The notes: generated by a model from the sequence alone, not told the origin. Shown: positions 24,656-33,400, counted from the stretch's first letter. The stretch is DNA of 37,173 bases from DASVAL01 sp035649575 (GCA_035649575.1 DASRJH010000041.1:1-37173), one strand, 5' to 3'. Program-made: numbers and translations.

Positions 24656-25621
24656 TCATCGCCGGACGCGTCGCAGCAGCGCGTCCGCGAGTGTTCCGGC
24701 CGCCGCGGGACTGTGGCGAAAGAACAACGAAGGCTCGACGAGTTCGAGCTCGGTCAACACGCACGAGCCGTCGTCGGCCCAGAGGAAGTCGGTGCGCCCG
24801 TAGAGCAACGGCTTGCCGTCGGCGCCCGGACACGGTCCCGCACACGAGCGGATGACCTCCATCGTGGTCGAGGCCAGCGACCGCTCGGCTGCGGTGGGCC
24901 GGTAGGGTTCGTCGCGCGCGCCGAAGTCGTCCTGCACACGATAGTCACCCGCGACGGGGATCTTGCGCACGCAGTGCGTGATCACGCCGTCGACGAAGAT
25001 CGCCGACCACTCGCCGCGCACCATCACGCTCGCGAGGAACGGCTGCAGCATCAGGTCTTCGCGCGGCAGCAGGCGGTCGACGTGCGCCTGTGCTTTCTCG
25101 ATCCCGGCTGCCGTCGCCGGAAAGCGCAGCGTCTCGCGGGCCGTGGCTCCGACACACGGCTTCAGGAATGCCTCGCGCCAACCGCTCGCGCCGACGAGGC
25201 CGGCGAGATCGACGGCACGGCCGCGCGGGAACCACACGGTCGGCGCAAGCGGCACGCCGGCCGCGGCGAGGTCGCGCAGGTAGTGTTTGTGTGTGTTCCA
25301 CGCCACGACGCGGGCCGGGTTGTGCAGGCGCGTGACGGCCGCAACGCGTTCGCTCCAGGCAAGGAAGGCCGGCCGCTTGTCCTGGTAGTCCCACGTCGAA
25401 CGGATCAGCACGGCGTCGAAGCGGCGCCAATCGATGGCAGGGTCGTCCCAGACCGGCTGCTCGAACGCGACGCCGCGCGAAGCGAGCTCCCGGTGCAGGT
25501 GTCGGTCGTCGACCTCCCAGGTGGGCAGGTCGGAACGCGTAGCGAGCGCAAGCAGCACGCTCGCAGGATGCCGGGCCGTAGCCGGCGGAGCAACCGCATC
25601 AGCCGGCACTCTGCGCCGCAT
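24656..25621 (-). CDS. ATP-grasp enzyme, glutathione-synthetase-like
   Basis: A 321-residue protein. N-terminal region: LPTWEVDDRHLHRELASRGV, then VWDDPAIDWRRFDAVLIRSTWDY, the pattern of a family of ATP-grasp ligases related to glutathione synthetase and the cycloserine enzyme DcsG. The ATP-grasp core follows: FLKPCVGATARETLRF, DLMLQPFLASVMVRGEWSAIFVDG, and the metal-binding end YGRTDFLWADDGSCVLTELELVEPSLFF. Such enzymes join a carboxylate to an amine or amide using ATP; the substrates cannot be read from the sequence. Start is uncertain: ATG 25621 is used here, while a GTG at 25558 begins just at the conserved sequence. It is divergent from the DUF2007-like gene, 60 bp apart. Confidence 0.8.
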   Translation of the reverse strand: MRRRVPADAVAPPATARHPASVLLALATRSDLPTWEVDDRHLHRELASRGVAFEQPVWDDPAIDWRRFDAVLIRSTWDYQDKRPAFLAWSERVAAVTRLHNPARVVAWNTHKHYLRDLAAAGVPLAPTVWFPRGRAVDLAGLVGASGWREAFLKPCVGATARETLRFPATAAGIEKAQAHVDRLLPREDLMLQPFLASVMVRGEWSAIFVDGVITHCVRKIPVAGDYRVQDDFGARDEPYRPTAAERSLASTTMEVIRSCAGPCPGADGKPLLYGRTDFLWADDGSCVLTELELVEPSLFFRHSPAAAGTLADALLRRVRR

Positions 25622-25667
25622 GGCGGGGCGCGGGCCGCCCCCCAGTGGCGGAGCCGATTCCGTTTCG

Positions 25668-25673
25668 TAGACT
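25668..25673 (+). promoter_or_regulatory. Possible -10 element of the DUF2007-like operon
   Basis: TAGACT lies 8 nt before GTG 25682. If used, the transcript of the three-gene run would have almost no leader. Confidence 0.3.
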
Positions 25674-25681
25674 GCCGCCCC

Positions 25682-26032
25682 GTGAAGATCCCCGATGGCA
25701 TGAAGGTCCTGTTCCAGGGCAAGGCGGACTACCTGCGCGAGATCGCCGAGCAATTGACGAACGATGGCATCAAGGTCGTCACGGGGCCGATCCCGGGCGG
25801 CTGGGAGCCTCGCGCCTGGCTCGCGGTCGCGAGCGCCGACGCCCAACGCGCGCTGGCTGTGCACCAGCGGCATCTCGACGAGATGGTCACGCGCGAGGGC
25901 CTGCCGCTGCGCAACGAGGGTTGCGACTTCGATGCCGAAGAGACGCAATGTCCGGCCTGCCTGACCACGTTCAAGACCGCCGGTGTGACGCGTTGTCCCG
26001 ACTGCGGTCTGAACTTCAACCCAGGGCCCTGA
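25682..26032 (+). CDS. DUF2007-like protein with C-terminal zinc knuckles
   Basis: A 116-residue protein. The N-terminal ~70 residues (MKVLFQGKADYLREIAEQL, DGIKVVTGPI, WLAVASADAQRA) look like a DUF2007-type ferredoxin-like domain, annotated in relatives as a putative signal-transducing fold. The C-terminus has two CPxC knuckles (C90/C93 in CPACLTTF, C105/C108 in CPDCGLNF), so it should bind one zinc. Start: GTG 25682 is preceded by a promoter-like hexamer but no ribosome binding site; ATG 25700, six codons in, is the alternative. The next gene starts 1 bp after the stop, so the two are surely co-transcribed, linking a small cytoplasmic zinc protein to two exported proteins. Confidence 0.75.
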   Translation: MKIPDGMKVLFQGKADYLREIAEQLTNDGIKVVTGPIPGGWEPRAWLAVASADAQRALAVHQRHLDEMVTREGLPLRNEGCDFDAEETQCPACLTTFKTAGVTRCPDCGLNFNPGP

Positions 26033-26033
26033 C

Positions 26034-28406
26034 GTGCAGCAGAGCGCGCTACTGCTGCCATGGCTGCTCGTCGCCTCACTGGCAGCACAGGGCCTGCCTT
26101 GGGACGTGCCGCACCGGGGCGCGCACGTCTACGAACGCACGACCGATGAGTTCGAAGTCTCGCCGCCGCCTTCGCGCCTGCGTCCCCAGTGGGTCATCGA
26201 ACGCGAGCCGGCTGAGCCGCACGAATGGCGCTACTTCACGTGCCCGCGCGATGGCGTGCCGCAGGGTTTCGAGCAGCCGGCATTTGCCGATGCCAACTGG
26301 CAGCTCGGCTGCGGTGAGTTCGGCAACGACGCCGGGAAAGACAAGAACCAGCGCACGCTGTGGCGCAGCGACGATCTCTGCTTGCGCACCAGGCTCGACC
26401 TCGGCGCGAAGAAGCCGCGCGCGCTCTGGTTCGCCATCGACCACGACGACGGGATACGCATCTGGCTCAACGGGGCGCTCGTCGTCGCCGACGACGGCTA
26501 CGGCCGCAACCGCCACTACGCCGTCATGGGCAGCCAGCTCGACGCCTGGCGGAATGGGATGAACACGCTCGCCGTGCGGTGTTCGCAGATAAGGGGCCCA
26601 CAGTATCTCGACCTGGCCGTGGCCATGTTCGACACGCTGCCGGCCGGGATCCGCACGGCCGACGACCTCGTGCAGCAGCTGCGCGAGGAGCAGGAGAACG
26701 CCAACAAGGCGCGCCGCGAACTGTTCGGCGCCTACCGCGCGCCGCCGCTGCTGCTGCAAGGCGACCTGGACGGGCTCGGCCAACGCGTGCGCATCGCACC
26801 GGCCGATCTCCGCGACCTCGGCTGGTGGATGGCCATGGACCTCAGCTACCCGGCGCTCGGTGGCCTCATCCAGGCCGACGCGGGCCGGTTGTTGCGCCTC
26901 GGCGACCTTCTGGTCAAAGGGCGCGCGTCGGCAATCGAACCCGACGGCTGGCAGACGCTCGAACTGACCGTCGCCAACACGGTCGAGCCAGCCCAGCGCG
27001 AGGACACCAAACGGCACGTCGATCGCTTCGTGCGCCCCCACGTCTGGTATGGCTTCGACGGCAAGCTGAAGGTCCAGCGGCGTCTGTCGATCAAGAACGG
27101 CAAGACGCGCGTCGAGGAGTTCAAGACCGACCTGCGCGGCCGCATCGTTCGCGGCAAGGACTGGAAGGAGACCGTGGCCCAGCTCGTGCAGCGCGAGACG
27201 TGGCGCTACGCGAGGTCGCACGACAACCAGGACATCGCGTTCCGCGAGATGGTCGCGAACAGCCTGCAGCGCGGCGAGGCACGCCTGCGCAAGCAGTTGA
27301 GCAATCTCGGTGACGATCTGCTGAAAAGGGAGAAGGAGGACGGCGATCGCAGCTACCACAGCGGGCGCCTGGCCCTGGGTCTGCTCGCGCTGATCAAGGG
27401 CAGCACGAGCAAGGACGACGACGTCGTGCAGAAGGGTCTCGAGGAGCTGCGCCAGCGCACGCTGATCGACTCCTACTCGCTCGGCAACGCGCTCATGTGC
27501 TTCGAAGCGCTCTACGCGCCGGCCAACGAGATCGGCAATCTCACGGCGGGCGCCATCGATCGGCCGCGCCGGCGCGAGCCGAACGCAGCCGACAAGGCTC
27601 TGATGCAGAAGTGGACCGAGCGGTTGCTGACGAACGCGGACACCAGGGTCGATCCGCAGTCCGTGCTGCGTTTCCACTACATCGGCGGCGCGGACTTCGA
27701 CAATTCGACGAACCAGTATGGCGTGCTCGGGCTCTACTCGGCGCACCTGTGTGGCATCGACGTCGGGCCGACGGTGTGGGAAGCCGCCGCCAACCACCTG
27801 CTCGCGAGCCAGGGTTCGCAGGGTGGCAAGCTCGAGCTGAACCTCGTCGACTACCGCACGCATGCACAGCGTCGTGTGGATCCAGAAGCCAGCCTTGCCA
27901 CACGCAAATCGGTCGCGCTGAACGCCGCGAACGGCTGGACCTACAAGGAACCGAAGGACGACGGCGAACAGGCTCCCGTGTGGGGCAGCATGACGTGCGC
28001 CGGCATCACGGGGCTCGCCATCTGCCAGGCCGCGCTGCAGGACTACCCGCTCGTGAAGCGCCACAAGCTCACGGCCGACATGGTCCGCGCGCGCAACGAC
28101 GGCTTCGCCTGGCTCGCGCGCTTCATGACGCAGCGCTGCCACCCGGGCGCCATCGAGCGCCAGCACCGTTTCTTCTACTACTACCTCTACAGCCTCGAGC
28201 GCGCGGCGCTACTGTCCGGCGTGGCCCTGATCCAGGATCGCGACTGGTACTTCGAGGGCGCGATGGTGCTCGTGCTCGCCCAGCTCGCGGACGGCAGCTG
28301 GCCGGCGGAGCTCCAAGTCGACAACGACAACGACGAGATCGCGCGCAACGCGATGGCGATCCTGTTCCTGAAGCAGAGCACCTTGCCGGTCTTGACGGGG
28401 AAATGA
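26034..28406 (+). CDS. Secreted protein with beta-sandwich and alpha-toroid regions
   Basis: A 790-residue exported protein; GTG 26034 gives the signal peptide MQQSALLLPWLLVASLAAQG. Residues ~60-210 read as a galactose-binding-like beta-sandwich (WRYFTCPRDG, ADANWQLGCGEFG, RTRLDLGAKKPRALWFAIDHD, IRIWLNGALV), as in sugar-binding modules of planctomycete enzymes. The rest is helical, and the last ~450 residues resemble the alpha/alpha-toroid of prenyltransferase/squalene-cyclase-like proteins (YHSGRLALGLLALI, QYGVLGLYSAHLCGIDV, YYLYSLERAALLSG, GSWPAELQ), a pattern also found in many secreted planctomycete proteins with no known catalysis. I see no DxDD cyclase motif. It overlaps the next gene by ATGA. 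Confidence 0.75.
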   Translation: MQQSALLLPWLLVASLAAQGLPWDVPHRGAHVYERTTDEFEVSPPPSRLRPQWVIEREPAEPHEWRYFTCPRDGVPQGFEQPAFADANWQLGCGEFGNDAGKDKNQRTLWRSDDLCLRTRLDLGAKKPRALWFAIDHDDGIRIWLNGALVVADDGYGRNRHYAVMGSQLDAWRNGMNTLAVRCSQIRGPQYLDLAVAMFDTLPAGIRTADDLVQQLREEQENANKARRELFGAYRAPPLLLQGDLDGLGQRVRIAPADLRDLGWWMAMDLSYPALGGLIQADAGRLLRLGDLLVKGRASAIEPDGWQTLELTVANTVEPAQREDTKRHVDRFVRPHVWYGFDGKLKVQRRLSIKNGKTRVEEFKTDLRGRIVRGKDWKETVAQLVQRETWRYARSHDNQDIAFREMVANSLQRGEARLRKQLSNLGDDLLKREKEDGDRSYHSGRLALGLLALIKGSTSKDDDVVQKGLEELRQRTLIDSYSLGNALMCFEALYAPANEIGNLTAGAIDRPRRREPNAADKALMQKWTERLLTNADTRVDPQSVLRFHYIGGADFDNSTNQYGVLGLYSAHLCGIDVGPTVWEAAANHLLASQGSQGGKLELNLVDYRTHAQRRVDPEASLATRKSVALNAANGWTYKEPKDDGEQAPVWGSMTCAGITGLAICQAALQDYPLVKRHKLTADMVRARNDGFAWLARFMTQRCHPGAIERQHRFFYYYLYSLERAALLSGVALIQDRDWYFEGAMVLVLAQLADGSWPAELQVDNDNDEIARNAMAILFLKQSTLPVLTGK

Positions 28407-29032
28407 GGGCAACGTGTCGGGACGCTGCAGGCGGGCTGCTGCTCGTGCTCACGAGCTGTCAGAGTCCTCCGCAACCGTCGCCGTGGCACGAGTTGTTCGA
28501 CGGCAGCTCGCTCGGCCAGTTCGTCTCCACGGACTTCGGCGGGCAAGGTGAGGTCACCGTGCACGACGGCCGCCTGCAACTCGGCATCGGCAACCCGCTG
28601 ACCGGCGTGACGTGGACCGGCCCGCTCCCGCCGGCCGAGTACGAACTCGAAGTCACGGCGCACCGCGTACTCGGCAGCGACTTCTTCTGCGGTCTCACCT
28701 TCCCGGTCGGCGACTCGCATCTGACTCTGGTGCTCGGCGGTTGGGGCGGCAGTGTCTGTGGTTTGTCGAGCCTGAACGGACTCGACGCGGCGCACAACGA
28801 CACGCGCAAGACCCGATACTTCGCGCCGGGACGCGACTACACGGCCAGCGTGCGCGTGACCCGCGAACGGGTCGCCGTGACGCTCGATGGCGAGGCCTTT
28901 GTCGACGTGGTGCTGGCTGAACGCGTGTGTAGTCTGCGCCCCGAAGTGTTGCTGTCGCGCCCGCTTGGGCTCGCGAGCTTCGCGACCGAGGCCGCGGTGC
29001 GCAGCTGTCGCTGGCGCGCCCTGCCGCGCTGA
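28403..29032 (+). CDS. DUF1080-like lipoprotein
   Basis: A 209-residue lipoprotein: a short hydrophobic leader ends with lipobox LTSC (Cys19). The mature part opens WHELFDGSSLGQFVSTDFGG, close to the DUF1080 (3-keto-disaccharide hydrolase / concanavalin-like) signature of a tryptophan, LFDG and a following Trp or Phe. Its beta-rich body includes YELEVTAHRVLGSDFFCGLTF and TASVRVTRERVAVTLDGE. DUF1080 proteins are abundant in planctomycetes and act on or bind oligosaccharides. Because it overlaps the toroid protein gene (ATGA), the pair and the upstream DUF2007-like gene form one operon, probably aimed at an extracellular glycan; that purpose is inference. Confidence 0.78.
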   Translation: MRATCRDAAGGLLLVLTSCQSPPQPSPWHELFDGSSLGQFVSTDFGGQGEVTVHDGRLQLGIGNPLTGVTWTGPLPPAEYELEVTAHRVLGSDFFCGLTFPVGDSHLTLVLGGWGGSVCGLSSLNGLDAAHNDTRKTRYFAPGRDYTASVRVTRERVAVTLDGEAFVDVVLAERVCSLRPEVLLSRPLGLASFATEAAVRSCRWRALPR

Positions 29033-29176
29033 GCATGGCCGGCCAGCGCTCGCGGCTCGGGTCGAATGCGTTCGGCCGCTCACCGCGGGTTGGCCCCCGG
29101 GTTTACCAGCACCAAGCTGGCTGCGCGAGACCCGACGTTGCGAAACTGCGACGCGATCGCGCGTACGAGCCTGTGC

Positions 29177-29182
29177 TACACT
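29177..29182 (+). promoter_or_regulatory. Possible -10 element of the secreted protein at 29210
   Basis: TACACT lies 27 nt before the ATG, compatible with a ~20-nt leader. No -35 match at 16-18 nt was found. Confidence 0.3.
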
Positions 29183-29209
29183 CGCCAGCTGCCCCTCCAC
29201 AGAACGTCC

Positions 29210-30817
29210 ATGCGCACGCTTCTCCTTTCCACGTTCGCTTCTCTCGCCGCAGTCCAAGGCCTCATGGCGCAAGCCAACGTGGTCGTCGGTCTCGACGGTT
29301 ATCTCTACGACATCGCTTCGCCGCGCTACTGGGGTCGCCGCGGTGCCGCCTACCCGGGCGGTGAGATCGGCTTCTCCGCCGCGAACTACATGTGCAATCC
29401 GGGCACGGTCAACATCCCATGGCAGGCCGCGATGCAGCCGAATCACCCGAAGTTCAGCTTCATGCTCACGCGGGTGTCGGACGGCCGCATGGTACAGATC
29501 TCCGACTGGTCCTACGTCAAACACGCGTTCACGTCGATCAACGGCAGCCAGGGGCCGTGCCTGCCCTGCCAGAATCCGGGCACCGGCAGCGTGATGGGGA
29601 TCGGCTGCTACGACGTGTATGGCAACGGCAACAACGGCGACCGCTACTACCTCGGCCCTCCCGAGGAGCTCAATCCGTGGCTCGGCACGTGGAACCCGAT
29701 CGGCTCCTACTTCGACCGCGGGGATCCCATGGTCGCCCCGCCGGCCAACGGCGATGGCCTCCGGTCGCTGACATCCACGCAGACCGGCGCGTTCGATGCG
29801 GTGAAGAACCGCGTCACGGTCAAGGAGAGTGACCTCGGCATTGCCGGCGCCACCTACTTCTACCAGATCCATCTGATCCACCAGGGCGAAGCGCTCGTCA
29901 AGCGGAACAACAACCTGCGCTCGCGCGGGCTGTCGCTGACTTGGAGCGGCACGACCTGGACCGTCGCCAACGTCGGCGCTTCGTTCAATGGCTCGGTGCT
30001 GCAGCAGTGGGCCGGTTCCACCTACACCTCGGCCGCGAACGGCACCGACGACGGCCAGTTCGGCATCGCGGTCAAGGTGACGGGACCCGTGAGTGGCTTC
30101 TACCACTACGAGTACGCGGTGCAGAACATCGACAACTACCGCGGCGGCGCCGCATTCCGCCTGCCGATCTGCGCGGGCGCTCGCGTGCAGAGCATCGGGG
30201 TCCGCGACATCGACCAGAACCCGCTGAACAACTGGACGAGCTCGGTGACGAGCACCGAGATCGCGTTCCTCGCTGCCGCCGGCAACGCACACCGCTGGAA
30301 TCAGCTGTTCAACTTCTGGTTCGACTGCGACGTCGCTCCGGCACCGGGCAACGCCTCGATCGATCAGGCCGACCCGGGCCCTGGCGCGTTGACGTTCGCG
30401 GTCCCGACGCAGGCGCCGCTGTTCCAGGCGACCGTCCACCTCGGTGGTGGCTGCGGCACGCCTGCCGCCGAGATCTTCGCGAACGGCCTCCCGACGGCCG
30501 GCAACAGCGCGTTCGCGATCGGCCTCGCGACGGATCCGTCGACGCCCGTGCTGTTCTGCTTCAGTTCGCTGAGCACGCCGCAGCCGCTCGGCTCGGGCTG
30601 CACGTTGCTGCTCGACACCGCCGACATGAGCTCCGTCGCGTTCGTCGTCGCGGACGGCAGCGGCCTCGGTTCGCTCCCGATCCCCGTGCCCGCGGGGCTG
30701 GGTCCCACGGACCTCTTCTTCCAGGCCGGGACGTTCATTCCGAACCCGCCGATACTCGGTCTCATCGGACTGACGAACGGCCTCAAGGTCCGCTTCGCGA
30801 GCCTCGGCTGTAACTGA
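29210..30817 (+). CDS. Secreted protein with shared C-terminal module
   Basis: A 535-residue exported protein. ATG 29210 gives a signal peptide (MRTLLLSTFASLAAVQGLMA); the frame is open upstream to 29066 without hydrophobic sequence. The main body is beta-rich and Asn/Gly/Tyr-rich with a Cys cluster (CLPCQNPGTGS, MGIGCYDVYGNGNNGDRYY) and no catalytic motif I recognise; residues such as YEYAVQNIDNYRGGAAFRL suggest a repeated beta fold. The last ~115 residues form a module (GCGTPAAEIFANGLPTAGNS ... GSGCTLLLD ... LPIPVPAG ... LFFQAGTF) that matches the C-terminus of the protein at 34236-34952. It is followed immediately by a terminator-like hairpin. Confidence 0.78.
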   Translation: MRTLLLSTFASLAAVQGLMAQANVVVGLDGYLYDIASPRYWGRRGAAYPGGEIGFSAANYMCNPGTVNIPWQAAMQPNHPKFSFMLTRVSDGRMVQISDWSYVKHAFTSINGSQGPCLPCQNPGTGSVMGIGCYDVYGNGNNGDRYYLGPPEELNPWLGTWNPIGSYFDRGDPMVAPPANGDGLRSLTSTQTGAFDAVKNRVTVKESDLGIAGATYFYQIHLIHQGEALVKRNNNLRSRGLSLTWSGTTWTVANVGASFNGSVLQQWAGSTYTSAANGTDDGQFGIAVKVTGPVSGFYHYEYAVQNIDNYRGGAAFRLPICAGARVQSIGVRDIDQNPLNNWTSSVTSTEIAFLAAAGNAHRWNQLFNFWFDCDVAPAPGNASIDQADPGPGALTFAVPTQAPLFQATVHLGGGCGTPAAEIFANGLPTAGNSAFAIGLATDPSTPVLFCFSSLSTPQPLGSGCTLLLDTADMSSVAFVVADGSGLGSLPIPVPAGLGPTDLFFQAGTFIPNPPILGLIGLTNGLKVRFASLGCN

Positions 30818-30844
30818 GCGGCTCGCCCAAGAGGCGACCCGCTC
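30816..30844 (+). terminator. Terminator-like hairpin
   Basis: GAGCGG-C-TCGCC, loop CAAGA, GGCGA-C-CCGCTC: an 11-bp stem with one C.C mismatch that begins inside the stop codon region of the 29210 gene. There is no T-run after it, as is common in high-GC genomes, so an intrinsic terminator is likely but not certain. Confidence 0.6.
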
Positions 30845-30910
30845 AGATCATCCCTGCCGCGCCGCAACGCGGGGAAATAACAACGGCGAAACACGCAGCC
30901 AGCCCCGCTG

Positions 30911-31068
30911 CGGCGCGCACGAGGTCTGTTCGGCCGAGCGCTCACTTCGGCGCGCACGAGGTCTGTTCACCTCGGCCGAGCGCTCACTTCGGCGCGCACG
31001 AGGTCTGTTCGCCTCGGCCGAGCGCTCACTTCGGCGCGTGAGGTTGCTCGCTTCTGCGAGTGCTCACT
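30911..31068. repeat. Tandem repeat, about 3.5 units of 37-42 bp
   Basis: Units run 30911-30947 (37 bp), 30948-30989 (42 bp), 30990-31031 (42 bp) and a degenerate 31032-31068. Each begins CGGCGCGCACGAGGTCTGTT and ends GGCCGAGCGCTCACTT. The first lacks 5 bp before GGCC. Units contain the palindrome CTCGGCCGAG and a small hairpin GAGGT/ACCTC; the last unit folds as GTGAG ... CTCGC TTCT GCGAG ... CTCAC. The array fills the gap between two convergent genes and its end overlaps the stop codon of the minus-strand gene. Confidence 0.85.
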
Positions 31069-33373
31069 GCAGCGTGAAGATCACGTGGACCGACGTCTCC
31101 TTGGGGCCGAGCATGCCCTTGGGGAGAGTCCACTCGACGTCGACCTCCTTTCCGGATCCGAGCGGCTGCAACGGCACGAACGCGACGCAACCGTCCGCTG
31201 CGTCGGCGTCCCCCTCTGCGCCTTCGTAGACGACGAGGACTCCTTCGGCACCCTGGTGGCCGACGTAGACGCGGCAACCCACGTGCGACAGCTCGAGTGC
31301 CTTCATCGCGCGACCGAAGTGCAGGGTCAGCGGCATGCCCACCTCGTCGTTCGCCTGCTTGCCCTTCTCGGCGAGCGCTGCCGCGGCGCGAGGTCCGAGC
31401 CCCGCGACGACCGCCGTGCCGGCGACGCCGGTCTGCTTGTCGCGTGGCCAATACAACGGCGCACCCGCCTTCGTCGCTTGCGCCGGGAACGCGAGGTCGA
31501 GCACCCAGTTCGCCGCCACGAGTGGCGCGCCGCACAGGTCGCGCCCCGGATCGAGCAACACGTCGCGCAGCGCCGGTTGCATCATCCACTCGGCGACCGC
31601 CGCGGCTGGATCCGGTCGTCTCGACCAGAACACGCTGCGGCCGACGGCAGGTGGCAGCGCCGGCAGCGGCACGGCGACCTTTGGTTTCTTGAGGTTCTCG
31701 GCCTCGGCTTTGGCCAGTAACTCGCCGTACTTGACGACCGCGTCGACCTCCCCACCCGTTGCGACGCAGAACCCGACGGGACCTCGCTGCGCAGCGGTCC
31801 GCGCGTCGTTGACGGCGTCGACGAGCGAACGGGCCCGCACACGCTGCGGGCGGTCCGGGGTCTTCTCGTCCGGGATCGGATCGGTCTCCATGGCCTTGCG
31901 CAGCGAGGCACCCCGCGCCCAATACTCGCGCCACTCGAGGTCGAGCGTCGGCAGGTCGACCTTCGTGCGCTTCTTGAACTCGGCCTCGACCTCGGGCGGC
32001 GTGTGGATCTCCTTGGTCTGACTGCTGTCGAGCTCGACCAACAGCTCGGGTCGGGTGAGCATCAGGTAGTCGCAGACGGCCCAGGCCTTGACGCGCTGTT
32101 CGATGCTGAACCTAGCCGCCGAGATCAGCACGAGCTGGCTCATGCGCGTGTCGCTCTTCGCCCACGCCGTTTCTTCGGCGATCTGCTGCCAAACCGCGAG
32201 GTCGGGCAGCAGCGGTCGCTGCGTCCACTGCGCGACCGTTTTTTCGTGCTGCTGTTCGAGCAGGTAGGTCAGCGTGCGGCGGAACAGCAGGCAGCAGCTC
32301 ACGTGCCCGAACCCTTCCCACATTCCTTCTGTTGTCACGCCGAGCGCGTCCTGTGCGACACCGCGCACCGCCGTGTCGCGCGCCGCCGCCTCCCCGAGAT
32401 CTGCCCTGTGGAAGCGCCAGGTGGCATTGCCATACTCGATGAAGGCCTGGGCGACGTCCTTCTTCAGGAACGCCAACCTCTCGGCGTCGAACTGCGAGGC
32501 ACAGAGATCGAGCACCGCCGCGTAGGCGTCCGCATTGTGCACGTAGATGTAGCCCTGCAGCTGCTTCGGCTGGAACGGCTGGCCGCTCGAAACGCCGAAC
32601 AGCGTGCGGCAGAGCAGCAGCGAACGCTCCGCGTCCTGCGCGATGGTCTGCAGCAGCGTCGGCGGCAGCGTGCCCCAGACCTCGAAGTGCTCGCTGCGCG
32701 CCCCTTCGTGCACGAGCTTCGCGGCTTCGAGCAGGCCATGCTTGCGGCCTTCGATCATCTTCACTTCGAACTGCTTGCGGTTGAGCCAGTCGACGGCCCC
32801 GCGGATCGCACGCGCGCGACGCAACAGGCCGAGCTCGGCCGGGTTGCCCGCAAAGCCCTCGAAATGCCCCACGGCCAGCGCTGCCGATGCGGCTTTGTCG
32901 CCGGGCTGGAAACGCAGCACGCGCTCCCAATGATGTCGTGCCTTCGCCTGATTGCCGGCGGCGGTCCAGGCTTCCGCGAGGGCGCGGTGTTCGGCCAGCA
33001 GCGCCTTGCAGAGGCTGGCCAGGTCCTGATCGACCTTGCGCAGCGCCTTGGCGTCACCCTTGAGGTTCTTGTCGAGCACGAGCCTGGCGTTGTCCTTGCG
33101 CCACGATGCGCCGACGCGGACGAAGCCGCACTTGTCGCGCGCCTGCTCGTCGTGTTCGGAATACTCGAGGAAGATCTCGCGCCGCAGTTCGAGCGCCCGC
33201 TGGTGCTGCTTCTGCGCCGCGAACGCGTCGGCAACCGCGTGCAGCCCGTTCACGGCTTTCTCGGTCAGCTTTGCCTCGCGATCGACGAGCAGCTTGGGAT
33301 CCTGGGCGGCGAGCGCAGGAAGCAACGTCAGCAACACGAACCATCCGGCGGAACAGCGCATCGCTAGATCCAT
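31064..33373 (-). CDS. Large secreted protein with N-terminal TPR-like region
   Basis: A 769-residue exported protein. The ATG at 33373 (MDLAMRCSAGWFVLLTLLP) or the ATG at 33361 (MRCSAGW) gives a signal peptide ending near LPALAAQ. The first ~170 residues are helical with tetratricopeptide character (AFAAQKQHQRALELRREIFL, AEAWTAAGNQAKARHHWERV LRFQPGDKAA). The centre carries aromatic helical sequence and the C-terminal ~250 residues have mixed helix and strand with Lys/Pro-rich segments. I do not see a metal or catalytic motif and cannot name a family. It lies 82 bp downstream of the rhodanese gene on the same strand, perhaps co-transcribed, but the start is preceded by its own hairpin. Confidence 0.72.
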   Translation of the reverse strand: MDLAMRCSAGWFVLLTLLPALAAQDPKLLVDREAKLTEKAVNGLHAVADAFAAQKQHQRALELRREIFLEYSEHDEQARDKCGFVRVGASWRKDNARLVLDKNLKGDAKALRKVDQDLASLCKALLAEHRALAEAWTAAGNQAKARHHWERVLRFQPGDKAASAALAVGHFEGFAGNPAELGLLRRARAIRGAVDWLNRKQFEVKMIEGRKHGLLEAAKLVHEGARSEHFEVWGTLPPTLLQTIAQDAERSLLLCRTLFGVSSGQPFQPKQLQGYIYVHNADAYAAVLDLCASQFDAERLAFLKKDVAQAFIEYGNATWRFHRADLGEAAARDTAVRGVAQDALGVTTEGMWEGFGHVSCCLLFRRTLTYLLEQQHEKTVAQWTQRPLLPDLAVWQQIAEETAWAKSDTRMSQLVLISAARFSIEQRVKAWAVCDYLMLTRPELLVELDSSQTKEIHTPPEVEAEFKKRTKVDLPTLDLEWREYWARGASLRKAMETDPIPDEKTPDRPQRVRARSLVDAVNDARTAAQRGPVGFCVATGGEVDAVVKYGELLAKAEAENLKKPKVAVPLPALPPAVGRSVFWSRRPDPAAAVAEWMMQPALRDVLLDPGRDLCGAPLVAANWVLDLAFPAQATKAGAPLYWPRDKQTGVAGTAVVAGLGPRAAAALAEKGKQANDEVGMPLTLHFGRAMKALELSHVGCRVYVGHQGAEGVLVVYEGAEGDADAADGCVAFVPLQPLGSGKEVDVEWTLPKGMLGPKETSVHVIFTLQ

Positions 33374-33376
33374 ACA

Positions 33377-33400
33377 CCTCTCACGCCGTTTGGCGAGAGG
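33377..33400 (-). promoter_or_regulatory. Hairpin over the ribosome binding site
   Basis: On the minus strand CCTCTC-GCC, loop AAAC, GGC-GT-GAGAGG forms a 9-bp stem with a 2-nt bulge, and its 3' arm GAGAGG is the Shine-Dalgarno sequence lying 3 nt before ATG 33373. The pairing would hide the ribosome binding site, which suggests translational control. Confidence 0.5.

Noticed and set aside
26076..30439. Minus-strand frames opposite the toroid, DUF1080 and 29210 genes
   Set aside because: Both long frames have no recognisable domain, while the plus-strand frames have signal peptides, domains and overlapping starts.
30911..31068. CRISPR array
   Set aside because: Units are directly adjacent with no unique spacers and no cas genes occur, so it is a plain tandem repeat.
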